In this document: positions 42,228-51,129 of the stretch, piece after piece | How the letters are laid out: each line of letters begins with the position of its first letter | How positions within the stretch are numbered: the first letter of the stretch is position 1 | From: DSOI01 sp041394885 | GTDB taxonomy: Bacteria > Acidobacteriota > Terriglobia > Bryobacterales > Bryobacteraceae | Direction: 5' to 3' | DNA: 64,000 nucleotides | Assembly (NCBI GenBank): GCA_041394885.1 | Contig: JAWKHI010000040.1 | Coordinates: forward strand, 6,281 to 70,280 | The notes under the pieces: generated by a model | The model's database searches: none | Told to the model about the DNA's origin: nothing | Seen by the model: the letters and a program-made list of their open reading frames with translations, nothing else | Program-made: the position numbers and the translations under genes

Positions 42228-43946
42228 ATGCGCATCGTTCTGCTTCTCCTCGCAGCCAGCCTCTGCTACGCCCAATACAACTACGGCCCGGATTCGGCGC
42301 GTCACCCCGGTGTCCCCAAAGGCGCCGTCACCCAGCACCAGTGGACCTCCACCAAGCACTTCCCCGGCACCGTGCGCGACTACTGGGTCTACGTCCCCGC
42401 CCAGTACAGGCGGGATCGTCCCGCCCCCGTCATGGTCTTCCAGGACGGCGGCGGCTACGTCACCGAAACCGGCCACTCGCGCATCCCTATCGTCTTCGAT
42501 AACCTCATCCACAAGGGCGACATGCCGCCCACTATCGCCATCCTCATCAATCCTGGCATTCTCCCAGCCCTCAGGCCCGATCAGCAAAGCCGCTACAACC
42601 GGAGCTTCGAGTACGACGCCATGAGCGACACCTACGCGCGATTCCTCATCGAGGAAATACTGCCCGAAGTCGCCAAAGGGTACAACCTCTCCAATGACCC
42701 TAACGATCGCGCCATCGCCGGATCCAGTTCCGGCGGCATCGCCGCCTTCACCGCCGCCTGGCACCGCCCGGACGCCTTCCGCCGCGTCCTCAGCTTCATC
42801 GGCAGCTATACCAATCTCCGCGGCGGCCATCACTGGTCCTCCCTCATCCGCAAAACCGAAGGCAAGCCCCTACGCGTTTATCTCCAGGACGGCCGCAATG
42901 ACCAGAACATCTACTCCGGCAACTGGTTCATCGGAAATCAGGATATGGCGTCCGCGCTCGAATACGCCGGCTACGACACCACCTTCGTCATCGGTGAAGA
43001 GGGCCACAACATGCGTCACGGAGGGCCCATCATGCCCGACGCGCTTCGCTGGCTGTGGCGCGATTACCCCAAGCCCATCGCCAAGCCAACCGCCGGCGGC
43101 TCGCGGCGCGCCATCTCCGAGTTCCTCGATCCGGCCAGCGAATGGGAGATGGTCTCCAGCGGCTACAAGTTCACCGAAGGCCCCGCTGTCGATCGCGATG
43201 CCAATATCTTCTTCACCGACATCCCGAATAACCGCATCCACAAAATCGCCGCCGACGGCAAGGTGACTATCTTCAAGGAAGACACCGGCGGCGCCAACGG
43301 ACTGATGTTCGGCCCCGATGGCAAGCTCTACGCCTGCCAGAATCGCAAGCAGCGCATCGTAGCTTATTCCATGGACGGCGCCGAAACCGTCATCGCTGAC
43401 GGAGTAACTTCCAACGATCTCGTGATTACCGCCACTGGCAATATCTATTTTACTGACCCGCCGAAGAAAAGCGTCTGGCTCATCGACGCGCAGCGAAACA
43501 AACGCGTCGTCCACGAAGGAATCGAATTTCCCAATGGCGTTATGCTCTCGCCGGACCAGTCCCTGCTCACCGTCGCCGACTACCGCGGCAATCGTGTCTG
43601 GTCCTTCCAAATCCAGCCCGACGGTTCGCTCGCCAACGGCCAGCCGTTCTATAAGCTCGAAGTGCCGGACGAAGCCGTCGCCAGCGCCGCCGACGGGATG
43701 ACCATGGACTCGGAAGGCTTCCTCTACGTCGCCACGCGCCTCGGCGTTCAAATCTGTGACCAACCCGGCCGCGTCGTCGGCATCATCAACAAACCCCACG
43801 GCGGAGCCCTCGCCAACGCTGTTTTCGGCGGTAAGGATCTTTCCTGGCTCTACGTCGCCGCCGGCGACCGCATCTATCGCCGCCACATGCGCCGCACCGG
43901 CGTCTGGCCTTGGGTCCCGGTCATGCCACCCAAGCCTCGCCTCTAA
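42228..43946 (+). CDS. Secreted esterase-SMP30/gluconolactonase fusion
   Basis: 572 residues with signal peptide (IVLLLLAASLCYA). N-terminal alpha/beta hydrolase of the enterochelin-esterase/esterase D type (about 30-285): VYVPAQYRRDRPAPVMVFQD, nucleophile elbow RAIAGSSSGGIAAFTAAW, and EEGHNMRHGG with the catalytic His. C-terminal six-bladed propeller of the SMP-30/gluconolactonase family (about 300-560): YKFTEGPAVDRDANIFFTDI, GGANGLMFGPDGKLYACQNR, FPNGVMLSPDQSLLTVADYR. The propeller is a metal-dependent lactonase in its relatives. Together they could remove an ester group and open a lactone of a sugar acid. The stop overlaps the converging treZ stop by 4 nt. Confidence 0.88.
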   Translation: MRIVLLLLAASLCYAQYNYGPDSARHPGVPKGAVTQHQWTSTKHFPGTVRDYWVYVPAQYRRDRPAPVMVFQDGGGYVTETGHSRIPIVFDNLIHKGDMPPTIAILINPGILPALRPDQQSRYNRSFEYDAMSDTYARFLIEEILPEVAKGYNLSNDPNDRAIAGSSSGGIAAFTAAWHRPDAFRRVLSFIGSYTNLRGGHHWSSLIRKTEGKPLRVYLQDGRNDQNIYSGNWFIGNQDMASALEYAGYDTTFVIGEEGHNMRHGGPIMPDALRWLWRDYPKPIAKPTAGGSRRAISEFLDPASEWEMVSSGYKFTEGPAVDRDANIFFTDIPNNRIHKIAADGKVTIFKEDTGGANGLMFGPDGKLYACQNRKQRIVAYSMDGAETVIADGVTSNDLVITATGNIYFTDPPKKSVWLIDAQRNKRVVHEGIEFPNGVMLSPDQSLLTVADYRGNRVWSFQIQPDGSLANGQPFYKLEVPDEAVASAADGMTMDSEGFLYVATRLGVQICDQPGRVVGIINKPHGGALANAVFGGKDLSWLYVAAGDRIYRRHMRRTGVWPWVPVMPPKPRL

Positions 43947-45676
43947 CCTCGGCCAAGCACCACCGCGCCCGGCCCCGGAAACAGGACCCGTCCCTTGCCG
44001 GCCCGGATCCCGTCCTCCGACGCCACCAGTACCGCCTCGTCCGCCTCCCTCACCGGCGCCGCACCAGCCCCGGCAAGCCGGATCACCGCCGTCACGTCCC
44101 CTTCCAGCGCAATCGTATCCTCGTCCAACACACGAGGCGCCAAGGGAGCCGATAACCTGCGCCGTACTCCGAGTAAGGCCCGGTAGTAACTAACAAGCGA
44201 CGCATGCGGACCCTGTTCTAACTCTTCCCACCGCAGCTTGCTTCGCAAAAAAGTGTCCGCGCTCTGCGGATCCGGTATCTTCTCCCGCAACGCCGGGTCG
44301 GCAAACGCCCGGAATCGCTGGAACTCCCGCCTCCGCCCCGCCGTAACTTTCCGGCCCAGGTCCTCGTGATGATCGGTGAAATACTGAAAGGGCGACGACG
44401 CGCCCCACTCCTGCCCCATGAACAACAAAGGCGTCTCCGGAGCCAGCAGCAACATCGCCGACGCCGCCCGCCACGCTCCATCGGACACCTGATGATGCAG
44501 ACGTTCCCCGAACGCGCGATTCCCGATCTGGTCGTGGTTCTGGATGCAGATCACGAACCGGTCTTTCTCCAGGCCCTCGGCGCTCGTCCCCCGCGCGCCG
44601 CCCCGGTATTCGGAATGCTGCCCCGAGTAGAACCACCCGTCCCGCAAGGTGCGCGCCAGTGACTCGGCGCGCCCGTCGAAGTCCGCGAAATAACCGTCGT
44701 GGTCGCCCGCAAGCCGGACCCTCGTGTGATGGTGGAAGTCATCCGCCCATACGCCGTCCAGACCGTACTCCGTCATCAGCGTCCGCCGGTTGCGATCGTC
44801 CTCGGCGAACACGTGGACCAGCCGGCCGCATCCATGCACCGCCTCGGCCAGCTCCGCCAGCAAGTGCGGAGCACTGTCGTCAAGGATGGCGTGCGTGGCG
44901 TCCAGCCGCAGGCCGTCCATGTGAAAGTCTTCCACCCAATGCTGCGCGTTCTCGATCGCGTACCGCCGCACGGCCTCGCAGCCAGCGCCGTCGTAGTTGA
45001 TTCCCGCGCCCCAAGGGCTCCGGTGGCGCCGCGAATAGTAGTCCTTCGAGTACACGCCTTGATAAGCGCCATCCGGGCCGAAATGGTTGTAGACCACATC
45101 GAGAAATACCGCCAGCCCCTCTCGGTGCGCCCGGTCCACAAAGCGCTTCAACTCGTCCGGACGCCCGTAACATCGCGCCGGCGCGAACGGCGACACTCCG
45201 TCGTAGCCCCAATTCCGCTCCCCCGGAAAGTCCGCTACCGGCATCAACTCCACCGCCGTCACGCCGAGATCCCGCAGGTAGGGCAGTCGCTCCGCCGCCG
45301 CGGCAAACGTGCCCTCCGCCGTGAAGGCTCCCACATGCAGTTCGTAGATCACCAGCCGCGATCGCGCAACACCCCGCCACCCGCCATCGGTCCAGGGAAA
45401 CGCCCGGTCCACGATCTCCGACGGCCCGTGCACTCCCAACGGCTGATACCGCGACGCCGGGTCCGGAAACGGACCCTCGCCGTTCACTCTGTACCTGTAT
45501 CGCCCGCCCACCCCGACAGCCGCCGCCGTGGACCAATATCCATCCGCGCCGCGCTCCATCGCCCGCGGTCCCTCCCCCTCCAACATCAACTCGATCGACT
45601 CCGCCTCGGGGGCCCACACTCGAAATCGCGTTACCCCGCCCTCGTGGATCGCGCCAGTCGCCGGTTGCCAGGACAT
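43943..45676 (-). CDS. treZ: Malto-oligosyltrehalose trehalohydrolase
   Basis: 577 residues from ATG 45676 (MSWQPATG); an ATG at 45712 is possible. A CBM48-like N-terminal domain (TRFRVWAPEAESIELML) precedes the GH13 barrel: YELHVGAFTAEGTFAAAAER, GYDGVSPFAPARCYGRPDEL, VFLDVVYNHFGPDGAYQGVY, nucleophile Asp in DGLRLDATHAI, acid/base Glu in HVFAEDDRN and the third acid in QNHDQIGNRAFGER. It releases trehalose from maltooligosyltrehalose. The usual partner treY and a glycogen-debranching gene are not in the window, so the pathway must be completed elsewhere. Confidence 0.92.
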   Translation of the reverse strand: MSWQPATGAIHEGGVTRFRVWAPEAESIELMLEGEGPRAMERGADGYWSTAAAVGVGGRYRYRVNGEGPFPDPASRYQPLGVHGPSEIVDRAFPWTDGGWRGVARSRLVIYELHVGAFTAEGTFAAAAERLPYLRDLGVTAVELMPVADFPGERNWGYDGVSPFAPARCYGRPDELKRFVDRAHREGLAVFLDVVYNHFGPDGAYQGVYSKDYYSRRHRSPWGAGINYDGAGCEAVRRYAIENAQHWVEDFHMDGLRLDATHAILDDSAPHLLAELAEAVHGCGRLVHVFAEDDRNRRTLMTEYGLDGVWADDFHHHTRVRLAGDHDGYFADFDGRAESLARTLRDGWFYSGQHSEYRGGARGTSAEGLEKDRFVICIQNHDQIGNRAFGERLHHQVSDGAWRAASAMLLLAPETPLLFMGQEWGASSPFQYFTDHHEDLGRKVTAGRRREFQRFRAFADPALREKIPDPQSADTFLRSKLRWEELEQGPHASLVSYYRALLGVRRRLSAPLAPRVLDEDTIALEGDVTAVIRLAGAGAAPVREADEAVLVASEDGIRAGKGRVLFPGPGAVVLGRG

Positions 45677-45723
45677 CCCTTCAGCATCGCGCACCGGACG
45701 CCCTGTTAGCATGAAGGAAGATC

Positions 45724-46440
45724 ATGCAGCGCGACCCTCGCGAACTCCTCCACTGGGCCCACACTGAGTTCCAGGATCGATTCGCCATCACCACCAGCTT
45801 TCAGGACGAAGGCATGGTCCTCATCGATCTCGCCTCCCAAATCGACCCTGGCATCCGCGTCCTCACGCTCGACACCGGCCGTCTCCCCGAAGAGACTCAC
45901 CGCATGATCGAGACCGTTCGAGAGCGCTACGCCATGAAGGTCGACGTCGTCTCCCCGGGCTCCGCCGAACTCGAGCGCATGGTGACCCGTCACGGACCCA
46001 ACCTCTTCCATCGCGACCCGTCCCTCCGCAAGCTCTGCTGCCACATCCGCAAGACGCTTCCCCTCGAGCGCGCGCTCGGCGATTGCAAGGCCTGGGCCGT
46101 CGGACTGCGACGCGGCCAGTCGGAAGAGCGCGCCGCCATCGAGCAGGTCGAGCACAAAGACGGCCGCGTCAAACTGAGCCCGTTGGCCCACTGGAGCGAA
46201 CAGCAGGTCGCCGGTTACCTCCGCGAGCGCGGCGTCCCCCGCCATCCGTTGTACGCGCAAGGCTATGCCAGCATCGGTTGCGCGCCCTGCACACGCGCGC
46301 TGCGCGACGGTGAGTCCGGACGCGACGGGCGTTGGTGGTGGGAAGGCGAAGCCGCCAAGGAGTGCGGCATCCACCTCACTCCCGAAGGCGCCATGCGACG
46401 CGCCCTCGATGTTCTCCTCGAAGATATACTGGTACGTTGA
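45724..46440 (+). CDS. cysH: Assimilatory adenylyl-sulfate (APS/PAPS) reductase, Fe-S type
   Basis: 238 residues. PP-loop-type TTSFQDEGMVLIDLASQ replaces the ATP loop, and the [4Fe-4S] ligands are Cys105-Cys106 (KLCCHIRK) and Cys186/Cys189 (IGCAPCTRAL). The C-terminal ECGIH at 213-217 provides the catalytic cysteine that attacks the sulfate. The Cys-Cys...Cys-x2-Cys set marks the thioredoxin-dependent APS-preferring class, reducing activated sulfate to sulfite. No other sulfate assimilation gene is adjacent. The stop overlaps the TTG start of the PHP gene, coupling the two. Confidence 0.93.
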   Translation: MQRDPRELLHWAHTEFQDRFAITTSFQDEGMVLIDLASQIDPGIRVLTLDTGRLPEETHRMIETVRERYAMKVDVVSPGSAELERMVTRHGPNLFHRDPSLRKLCCHIRKTLPLERALGDCKAWAVGLRRGQSEERAAIEQVEHKDGRVKLSPLAHWSEQQVAGYLRERGVPRHPLYAQGYASIGCAPCTRALRDGESGRDGRWWWEGEAAKECGIHLTPEGAMRRALDVLLEDILVR

Positions 46441-47291
46441 TTGACCTGCACATCCACACGACCGAGTCCGATGGTACTTGGACCCCCGGTCAGGTGGTCG
46501 ACGAGGCGAAACGGCAAGGGCTCGATGCGATCGCCATCACCGATCACGATAACTTCGAAGGCTACGATCAAGCCAGGCCGCTAGCGGCCGAAGCTGGCGT
46601 CCCCCTGATATGCGGCATAGAGGTGAGCACCAAGCTGCTTCAGCCCGGACGGCCGAGGCCGAAGTCCATCCACCTCCTCGGCTACTTCTTCAAGGCCCCC
46701 ACTGACGATTTCCGGGCCTGGATCGTCGAGCAACAGCAGGCCCGGCACGAGCGGAACGTCGAGTTGGCCGCCAAGCTCCAGTCGCTCGGTGTCGACATCG
46801 CCATTGATGAGGTGCGCGCCGTCGGCCGCTCCATGGCCGGCCGCCCCCATTTCGCCCGGATCCTCATGGAGAAAGGGTACGTCTCTTCGATCCAGGAAGC
46901 CTTCGACATCTATCTCGACGAAAAGGGCAAGGCGTACGTCGAAAAGCACGATCCTACTCTGGCCGAAGGCATCCGCCGCGTCCGCGATGGCGGCGGCGTG
47001 GCGTCGCTCGCGCACCCGTGCCGCCTCGGACGGTTCGGACAACAGGAAGAAGACCTGATTCGCCAGATGGCGAAGATGGGTTTGCAGGCCATCGAGGCCT
47101 ATCATTCCGATCACAATGACCGGCAGCAGGAGCGCTACCAACTCCTCGGACGCCGCTACGATCTCGCCATCACCGGCGGATCCGATTTCCACGGCGACAA
47201 CAAACCAGGCATCCACATCGGAAGCGGGAAAGACAGCAACATCGCCGTCCCCAGAAAATTGCTCGACCGCCTGAGAATGCTCTCCCGATAA
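46437..47291 (+). CDS. PHP-domain phosphoesterase (YciV/RNase AM-like)
   Basis: 284 residues if TTG 46437 is the start; it overlaps the cysH stop as TTGA. The frame is open far upstream inside cysH, but only this start gives the family N-terminus LIDLHIHTTESDGTWTP with the H-x-H metal motif. Further metal ligands are in AIAITDHDNFEGYDQA, CGIEVST, LAHPCRLG, AIEAYHSDHND and LAITGGSDFHGDNKPG. The TrpH/YciV-like PHP enzymes act as 3',5'-nucleotide phosphatases or 5'-3' exoribonucleases. The link to cysH is notable because hydrolysis of pAp, the PAPS by-product, belongs to sulfur assimilation; that role here is an inference. Confidence 0.87.
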   Translation: MIDLHIHTTESDGTWTPGQVVDEAKRQGLDAIAITDHDNFEGYDQARPLAAEAGVPLICGIEVSTKLLQPGRPRPKSIHLLGYFFKAPTDDFRAWIVEQQQARHERNVELAAKLQSLGVDIAIDEVRAVGRSMAGRPHFARILMEKGYVSSIQEAFDIYLDEKGKAYVEKHDPTLAEGIRRVRDGGGVASLAHPCRLGRFGQQEEDLIRQMAKMGLQAIEAYHSDHNDRQQERYQLLGRRYDLAITGGSDFHGDNKPGIHIGSGKDSNIAVPRKLLDRLRMLSR

Positions 47292-47445
47292 TGGACGCAC
47301 GGGACGAGCACCTCCGAAGTGCGCCGTCCGCGTGCGTCCCACCGGCTGGTACTGCCGTGGCACCCTCCTCCGCGAAGTATTCACGACCAACCGGTCAGTC
47401 ACGGTTAGTTGACTGGACATTAGTGACAGTTATTCGCAAAACGTT

Positions 47446-49923
47446 TCACCGTTCGGGAGCTTTTCTTTCATAAACCTGAAACGCCGCCCACGAATACGGC
47501 TTTCGATCGGCCCCCACCGCCTCTTTCCGGTACTGTAGCTTCGCGCTCCGCAGTGCCTCCGCGGGGGGCCGCCCCGCAGCTAATTGCTCGTACAGCAACG
47601 TCATTATTCGCGACGTCGGTTTATCCGGCACGTCCCACAACCCGGCGATCACATGGCTCGCTCCGGCACGCAGAAATGCCCACGATAATCCCACCAGCCC
47701 CTCGCCCGAATAGGCGCGATCGCCCGCGGACCGGCACGCCGACAGAGTCACCAAATCCGCCGTCAGACGCCCTCGCGCCACTTCCCGGGCGTACAACCGC
47801 GCACGACCCTCATAGGGAGATAACATTACGAACGAATCGAGTGGTGACTCCCGGTTCGCCTTCGCGTGCGCCGCGAAATGAATGTGGCTGTATCGCGCCG
47901 GTTCCGCCGCTTCGAATGCCGCCGGCGTCGCCTCCACGTCCTGCTTCACCACCGCGTCCGGGAAGCCCCGCCGCACGGCTTCGATCTCCGTCCCCGCCGC
48001 GCTCAGCCTTGGGAACTCCGGTCCGTTCGCAACCGGATCGCCGATCAGCAGCAAGGATCGCCTGCCCGCGCGGACGTTCCCCGCGCCTGCCAGAAGTCCC
48101 AGTGACGGCGCGATCGATACCGTCACGTCGTCAATCCACAGCCGCTGCGCGCCCGGCTCCGGAAGCGTCTCGAAGTTCAGCCCATGCAGCGGCCCGTCCG
48201 GCACGATCACAACGCGGCTGCCCGGACGGACTCGCCCTCCCAGCGGCGCCACCAGTGCGCCGTACAGTTTCTCACCGGCTGGCTCGCCGCCGGAAAGCGG
48301 ATCGCCACGGTCTCGTTCGAGGAACGTCCGCCAGGACCGTACCCAGCGCGTCAACTCCTCCGGCGACGCCGCCAGCGGGATCCGCTCATGACGGCCCCCG
48401 GAGATCACCCGCGCATACGACCCTTGCGGGCCGATCCAGTAAGCCACCAACGCCACTCCCCGCGGAATCATCCTCCCAAGCCGCGCCGCCAGATCTGCAC
48501 GGCGGACCTCGCCTCCTCCCTCGATCTGCGCGGCGAGCGATCGCGCCCGGCTCGAGTCTTCCACCGCCAGCGCGGCGTCTTCATTCCCCTCCCGCACCAG
48601 CATCGCCGCATAACCACGGTAAAAGCGCATCACCTGCGTGAGAAACGATAGCCGCGACTCCTCGCCCACTTGGCTGGACTGGGCCTGTTCGATGATGTCG
48701 AGAGCCGCCCGGTAATGGACCCTGGCTGCCGCCTCGTCCCTCGCCTGTTCGTGGGCCCGCGCCAGCCCCGCCTCCGCCTCCCATCGCACTGGCGCCAGCA
48801 GCTTCGAATTCGCAGCTATGGCATCATACATCCCGATACTCTCCGCGACGCCGCCCCTGGCGAGTGTGAGATGGGCCAGGTTCAAATCCAGATACTCGCG
48901 CCCGGTGAGTTGCGGATACCGCTCGAACAGTTGCCGCACTTCGTCGCTCACCGCCGCCGCACGATCCAGACGCCCCGTCTCGAGATACGCCTCCGTCAGG
49001 TTGTTCGCTGTCTTTTTCACCGCCGCCGGAAGGTTTAACGCCCGGCCCATCCGCAGTGCTCGTTCCAGATAAGCGAACGAGCGGTCAAACTCGCCCCTCT
49101 GCACGTGGATCAGGCCGATGAGGTTCAGCGTGTCCACGGTCAACCGGTCTGACTTCGCTTCATTTTCGGCCACCAGCGCCTCGTGCAGAGTCGCGAGTGC
49201 GCGATCGTACTCGCCTACCATCCGGTACGCGTCGCCAAGATTGTTCCGTGCCGCGGACTCGAGCAGCCGCGCCTGAGCCCGGTGCGCGGCAGACGCGGCC
49301 CGCTCCAACGCCTCGATGGCCGCGTCGTGCTCGGCGCGGTCACGATTGAGAATCAAGCCCAGGTTTAGCGCCGCCACACCCTGCTCGAACGGCCCTCCCG
49401 ATTCAGCCACCCGGACAGCCTCGCCCAGCAACTCGACCGCTTCGCCGGTCCGCCGCTGCGCCGCATGGATGCCCGCGCGCTTCACCAGCGCTTCGGTCAG
49501 CAGTTCCACATCGCGCGTGGTTCGGGAGCGCGCAATGGCGCGGTCAAAGTGTTGGCCGGCCAACGAATAGTCGGGATGAGACTCGAGCGCCAGCCGGCCC
49601 CGGATGTAGTCGATCCATGGATCTTTCGCCGCGGCATCGGCGTCGAACGAGGCGAGGATTGTGGTTACCCGCTCATGCTCCCCGTCGGTAAGCAAAACGC
49701 GGCACCGTAGGATCTCGAAGCGCTGCCGCCAGGCCCGGTCAGGGGAGTCTTCGATTCCGCGGCGGATCGTTTCGCGCGCCGACGCGTGATCGCCGCGATG
49801 GTAGGCCTCGCGCGCCTCATCCAGACTCGTACGCGCGTCGGGCGTGCGGCATCCGGACGCCGCCAACGCGAGAAGCGCAAAGGCCGCTCCGGCGCGGCTC
49901 CAGGGAGCCAGAAACACGCCCAC
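47446..49923 (-). CDS. CHAT-domain TPR lipoprotein (caspase-like)
   Basis: 825 residues from GTG 49923; the frame is open to 50274 but those 117 codons read through the tandem array. The leader ends in a lipobox (LALAASGC, lipid Cys about residue 26). About residues 35-480 are TPR-like helical hairpins (EAREAYHRGDHASARETIRR; AARNNLGDAYRMVGEYDRAL; LNLIGLIHVQRGEFDRSFAY). The C-terminal CHAT domain has its catalytic dyad: His near 684 in IHFAAHAKAN and Cys near 728 in VTLSACRSAGD, followed by LVGLSWAFLRAGASHVIAGL with WDVPD. CHAT proteases are caspase relatives. The surface location and an ECF sigma/anti-sigma pair upstream suggest an envelope signalling or cell-fate role; the target is unknown. 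Confidence 0.85.
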   Translation of the reverse strand: MGVFLAPWSRAGAAFALLALAASGCRTPDARTSLDEAREAYHRGDHASARETIRRGIEDSPDRAWRQRFEILRCRVLLTDGEHERVTTILASFDADAAAKDPWIDYIRGRLALESHPDYSLAGQHFDRAIARSRTTRDVELLTEALVKRAGIHAAQRRTGEAVELLGEAVRVAESGGPFEQGVAALNLGLILNRDRAEHDAAIEALERAASAAHRAQARLLESAARNNLGDAYRMVGEYDRALATLHEALVAENEAKSDRLTVDTLNLIGLIHVQRGEFDRSFAYLERALRMGRALNLPAAVKKTANNLTEAYLETGRLDRAAAVSDEVRQLFERYPQLTGREYLDLNLAHLTLARGGVAESIGMYDAIAANSKLLAPVRWEAEAGLARAHEQARDEAAARVHYRAALDIIEQAQSSQVGEESRLSFLTQVMRFYRGYAAMLVREGNEDAALAVEDSSRARSLAAQIEGGGEVRRADLAARLGRMIPRGVALVAYWIGPQGSYARVISGGRHERIPLAASPEELTRWVRSWRTFLERDRGDPLSGGEPAGEKLYGALVAPLGGRVRPGSRVVIVPDGPLHGLNFETLPEPGAQRLWIDDVTVSIAPSLGLLAGAGNVRAGRRSLLLIGDPVANGPEFPRLSAAGTEIEAVRRGFPDAVVKQDVEATPAAFEAAEPARYSHIHFAAHAKANRESPLDSFVMLSPYEGRARLYAREVARGRLTADLVTLSACRSAGDRAYSGEGLVGLSWAFLRAGASHVIAGLWDVPDKPTSRIMTLLYEQLAAGRPPAEALRSAKLQYRKEAVGADRKPYSWAAFQVYERKAPER

Positions 49924-50217
49924 TACCGGAAGCCGGAGCGAGTCCGTTTTGCGCGTATTCGTAGGAGCGCAAGGCCGCTCCGGCGCGGCCCGAACATCAC
50001 AGAAACTCGCGATCAAGGCCGGGCGAGTCCGTTTTGTATTCGTAGGAAGCGCAAGGCCGCTCCGGCGCGGCTCCAAACATGACAGAAACTCGCGATCCGG
50101 AAGCGAGGATCCGTTTTGCGCGTATTCGTAGGAAGCGCAAAGGCCGCTCCGGCGCGGCTCAAACATGACAGAAACTCGCGATCCAAGGCCGGAGCGAGTC
50201 CGTTTTGCGCGTATTCG
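49872..50217. repeat. Four-copy 81-93-bp tandem array
   Basis: Four head-to-tail copies begin near 49872, 49964, 50045 and 50131, each starting G(G)AAGCGCAA(A)GGCCGCTCC. Each has the blocks GGCCGCTCCGGCGCGGC, AGAAACTCGCGAT, GGAGCGAGTCCGTTTTG and CGTATTCGTAG, with small indels between copies. Within a unit CGCTCCGGC pairs with a later GCCGGAGCG (for example 50145-50153 with 50188-50196), and GCCGC/GCGGC gives a small inner hairpin. The array spans the 3' end of the gene at 50159 and the 5' end of the CHAT gene, so both proteins carry repeat-derived residues. The spacing is far too regular and spacer-free for CRISPR. Confidence 0.85.
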
Positions 50218-51091
50218 AAGAATCAGGGATACTCGCTGCCACCCTCGCCGTAGCACCCTCGGCATCTCCGCCATAGGCCGATCCCAGCTCCACCCGGAAC
50301 ATCGAGAGCCGGCGCCGTTTCGGCGTGATCAGCAGTTCGCCCAACACCAGCGTCCCAATCCCCTCGATCCGAACCCGGTTGGCCCCCTCGAACGTCACAT
50401 CGGGTGCGGTCTTCTTGGGATTCGCCCACTCCACTTTGTGTACCACAGTGGCCAACGTCCCGCCGTACCGCGTGGCTGGGAACTCTCGCGTGTGGCACTC
50501 GCCGATGGGCTCGAACAAATGGCCATATTTCGCGGCGAATTCTTGGTCGCCTTCCCACGCCGCTTTCAGCGCGTCCTGCGTTTTGAACTCGTTGAACAGA
50601 TCGGTCGCGAACGTGATCCGCAGCAGGCAGCCGTCGATCGACACCTTGTCCAGGATCAGCTTCTTCGGGTCGAGAGTGAATTCGCTTTGGCGCCCGCCGG
50701 TTCGCGGATCGAAAATCTCGAGGTCAAAGCAAGCCTTCTTGATCGTCAGCTTACGTTTCGGTGCTTTCGTGTCCTTGGCGTTGATGATCGCCACACCGGA
50801 AACCGCCGATGTCACCCGCGTCACCGCCGGAAGGTCGTTGTCGCCGTGATTGCCGTCGGTGAATTTGGCGGCGTCCTTGGCCGGTCTGTATTCGCCCTCG
50901 CACGAACTAACGGCTTTCCCGAAACAGACGCTGCCCTTGAAGAACCGGGAGTCGGACGCCCTGGTCGACGAAAGCCCGCCGGTGGATCCGATCGCGCTCG
51001 CTGCCTGGGATTTGATCAGTACATCGTCGGGGCGCCGCACATGGGCGCTGAAGCCAACCGCGCTGGCGGAGAACGAATATCGCTTTGACAT
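50159..51091 (-). CDS. Hypothetical protein downstream of an anti-sigma gene
   Basis: 310 residues, no signal peptide or membrane helix. I recognise no family. The N-terminal part has short blocks (SKRYSFSASAVGFSAHV, RFFKGSVCFGKAVSSCEGEY); the middle contains RKLTIKKACFDLEIFDPRTG and KLILDKVSIDGCLLRITFAT; the end has GGTLATVVHKVEWANPKKTA and LGELLITPKRRRLSMFRVEL, mostly beta strands. It could be a self-labelled or virion-like beta protein but that is a guess. The last 21 residues (SSNTRKTDSLRPWIASFCHV) are encoded by the first unit of the tandem array, so the native C-terminus was probably shorter. It lies between the anti-sigma and CHAT genes. Confidence 0.55.
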   Translation of the reverse strand: MSKRYSFSASAVGFSAHVRRPDDVLIKSQAASAIGSTGGLSSTRASDSRFFKGSVCFGKAVSSCEGEYRPAKDAAKFTDGNHGDNDLPAVTRVTSAVSGVAIINAKDTKAPKRKLTIKKACFDLEIFDPRTGGRQSEFTLDPKKLILDKVSIDGCLLRITFATDLFNEFKTQDALKAAWEGDQEFAAKYGHLFEPIGECHTREFPATRYGGTLATVVHKVEWANPKKTAPDVTFEGANRVRIEGIGTLVLGELLITPKRRRLSMFRVELGSAYGGDAEGATARVAASIPDSSNTRKTDSLRPWIASFCHV

Positions 51092-51129
51092 GGAATTGGC
51101 TGATTACCTCGAGATAGAAAGATGTAGCG

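Noticed and set aside
49872..50217. Possible CRISPR array
   Set aside because: The whole 81-93-bp unit is repeated; there are no unique spacers between short direct repeats and no cas genes.
49924..50274. 117-residue N-terminal extension of the CHAT protein
   Set aside because: These codons read through repeat units and would place the lipoprotein signal in the middle of the protein.
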